This document shows, piece after piece, positions 12,810-14,038 of a stretch of 14,038 bases of DNA. A model generated the notes under the pieces. The model did not search any database. It worked only from the letters and a program-made list of their open reading frames with translations, and had not been told where the DNA came from. Origin of the DNA: Candidatus Obscuribacterales bacterium (GTDB lineage Bacteria > Cyanobacteriota > Vampirovibrionia > Obscuribacterales > Obscuribacteraceae); the NCBI GenBank assembly GCA_021732245.1, contig JAKFVJ010000411.1, forward strand, positions 1-14,038, given 5' to 3'. A program made the position numbers and the translations under genes. The first letter of the stretch is position 1. Each line of letters begins with the position of its first letter.

Positions 12810-14038
12810 ATGTCGAAATACGATCACGCCGGTACAGCGGCCATGTTGTCTTTGATTCCTGGTCTTGGACATATATATGAAGGACAAAATAGAAAGGGAG
12901 TTCTATTTCTTGCCGTCGGTGCAATAAATTTTTTGCTCTTTCTGGTCATTGTACTGAATGATCAAATGATCCTCAACATGACCCAAATTGGCGCACTGTA
13001 TCACATAGAACCAAACGACCAACTCATCAAAGTGTTGAAACAAGTTACATTCGGCAGCACCGTATCCATCATGTTTGCCGGAATGTTTCTAAGTTTTCTT
13101 GCGTACACCATCCAAGATGCATACGATCAAGCTTCCTTCACCAAACGCAGACGCATTTACCCCGAACATATCTGGGAAATGCCTGAAGCAACTTCAAGCT
13201 CATACATCATTCATTTTGCGCTTATCGCAAGTTGCTTCATTCTGGCAATGTTTTTTCTTGTTCCGCCGAAACCAAAGCAACAAGTAACAGACATAATGTT
13301 TATTGAAAATTTCAAAAGGGAAAAACCCGTCAAAACGATTACCCACATTCAATCAACAAATGCGTCAAAACCATCAGGCAACCATAATCCCAACAAGGAG
13401 ATAGCAAAAGCCAGCTCTTCGGCTAACGCACCATCAAAACCGGAAAAGAAAGTGATGCCGATTGCAAAGCCAAATTTGCCGGCATTACAATCGCATCCGA
13501 ATTTGTTGCGCAGTCCAGCACAATCGGCATCATCTGCAAGTAATTCCGCAGCTCGCGCACCGCAACCACTCTCAAGAACAGCCATGTCCGTTTCTGCACC
13601 ATTACCGGCACAACCGTTAATAACACAACAAGCATCGGCTCCGCTGCCAACGCTTTCACAACATTTAACGGCTGCCCCACCAACTCCGCTTGCACGCACT
13701 GGACAAAACGGACAATTTACTGCGACACCAGAAGCACGACAAATTAGTTTGGCGCCCGGAAACACAGGTATGTCTCCAAACTTTGCCAGATCAAATGCCG
13801 GCAATGCAAATTCGCACGCGCCACAATCCACATCACCGATTGCATCCGGAAGTAATTCCTCCGGTCAAGGAAATTTGCCTATGCCGAAGTCCAGCACAAA
13901 TTTCGGATCAAGTGGAGGCGGAGCAACTACCGCTCCTCAGCCGATGAGGGCTAATACAGCCGGACCAACAAATGGAAATGGATTAATTCCCATCGCACCA
14001 AGTCTTCCTCGCCCCGGCGTAACACCAGGTGTAGGACC
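12810..14038 (+). CDS. TonB-like membrane protein with PGLGxIYxGQ-KG N-terminal motif, 3' end cut by window
   Basis: An open frame from ATG 12810 runs off the right edge (409 complete codons, no stop). The N-terminus SLIPGLGHIYEGQNRKG (residues 14-30) is the motif of small TM2-like membrane proteins. Hydrophobic segments lie at about 31-49, 80-100 and 133-151. Immediately after the last comes PPKPK (152-156) and VTDIMFIENFKREKP, then a very long Ser/Ala/Pro/Asn/Gln-rich low-complexity region to the edge. A membrane anchor followed by a Pro/Lys-rich periplasmic spacer is the layout of TonB. The expected C-terminal TonB domain would lie outside the window and is not seen. AGGTGA ends 3 bases before the ATG. 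Codon use stays consistent through the linker, so the antisense frame at 13349-13831 is a shadow. Coding confident; the TonB link is inference. Confidence 0.78.
   Translation, partial: MSKYDHAGTAAMLSLIPGLGHIYEGQNRKGVLFLAVGAINFLLFLVIVLNDQMILNMTQIGALYHIEPNDQLIKVLKQVTFGSTVSIMFAGMFLSFLAYTIQDAYDQASFTKRRRIYPEHIWEMPEATSSSYIIHFALIASCFILAMFFLVPPKPKQQVTDIMFIENFKREKPVKTITHIQSTNASKPSGNHNPNKEIAKASSSANAPSKPEKKVMPIAKPNLPALQSHPNLLRSPAQSASSASNSAARAPQPLSRTAMSVSAPLPAQPLITQQASAPLPTLSQHLTAAPPTPLARTGQNGQFTATPEARQISLAPGNTGMSPNFARSNAGNANSHAPQSTSPIASGSNSSGQGNLPMPKSSTNFGSSGGGATTAPQPMRANTAGPTNGNGLIPIAPSLPRPGVTPGVG

Noticed and set aside
13349..13831. 160-codon open frame on the minus strand
   Set aside because: It lies wholly antisense to the TonB-like frame (12810 onward), has Cys/Gly/Ala-rich composition typical of an antisense shadow, and has no family resemblance.

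Overview
The window is a gene-dense bacterial chromosome segment with moderate GC content (mid-40s percent by eye). I see no rRNA, tRNA, CRISPR array, transposase or phage gene. The best taxonomic clue is the ClpS adaptor at 4671-4970. Its core (NDDHNTFEHV, then a KAWGLTNQVHFEG stretch and VWCGPREVAELYY) follows the cyanobacterial ClpS pattern rather than the proteobacterial one. No photosynthesis gene is visible. Together with many low-complexity, secreted or membrane 'scaffold' proteins, a DUF4388-like sensor and a TonB-like protein, this suggests a non-photosynthetic relative of Cyanobacteria (Melainabacteria/Vampirovibrionia, perhaps the Obscuribacter group). That placement is an inference.

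Layout. Positions 42-2311 (+) hold a SpoIID/LytB-type peptidoglycan-active protein followed 5 bp later by a PIG3-like quinone oxidoreductase. Positions 2313-4568 (-) hold a large one-pass membrane protein with a DUF4388-like cytoplasmic module. It is divergent from clpS (4671-4970, +). From 11615 down to 4971 everything is on the minus strand, in transcription order: a zinc-ribbon/proline-rich/two-TM protein with periodic L[R/H]SP[L/I]L motifs; a tightly spaced group of a secreted coiled-coil protein, sppA, a Yip1-like membrane protein and miaA (gaps 9 bp, 14 bp and a 4-bp GTGA overlap); then three small or unknown genes (HicB-like fold, secreted Ada-like zinc protein, proline-rich hypothetical). 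From 11778 rightward (+) come a secreted VirB10/TrbI-like protein, an intergenic run of three hairpins, and a TonB-like membrane protein with a long low-complexity linker that runs off the right edge.

How the genes fit together. Many of the products act at the cell envelope: SpoIID-like glycan cleavage, SppA signal-peptide/membrane-protein turnover, a Yip1-like membrane protein, exported coiled-coil and VirB10-like proteins, and a TonB-like energy-transducer candidate. Housekeeping functions (MiaA tRNA modification, ClpS N-degron recognition) are interspersed. Five promoter-like sites were found by eye. The strongest lie before the secreted coiled-coil gene (extended -10), the HicB-like gene and the 253-residue hypothetical, and they divide the minus-strand block into transcription units.

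No single obviously new defence or metabolic system is visible. The most unusual items are the zinc-ribbon protein with a roughly 28-residue motif period, the DUF4388-to-exodomain membrane protein, the secreted Ada-like zinc protein and the triple-hairpin repeat.
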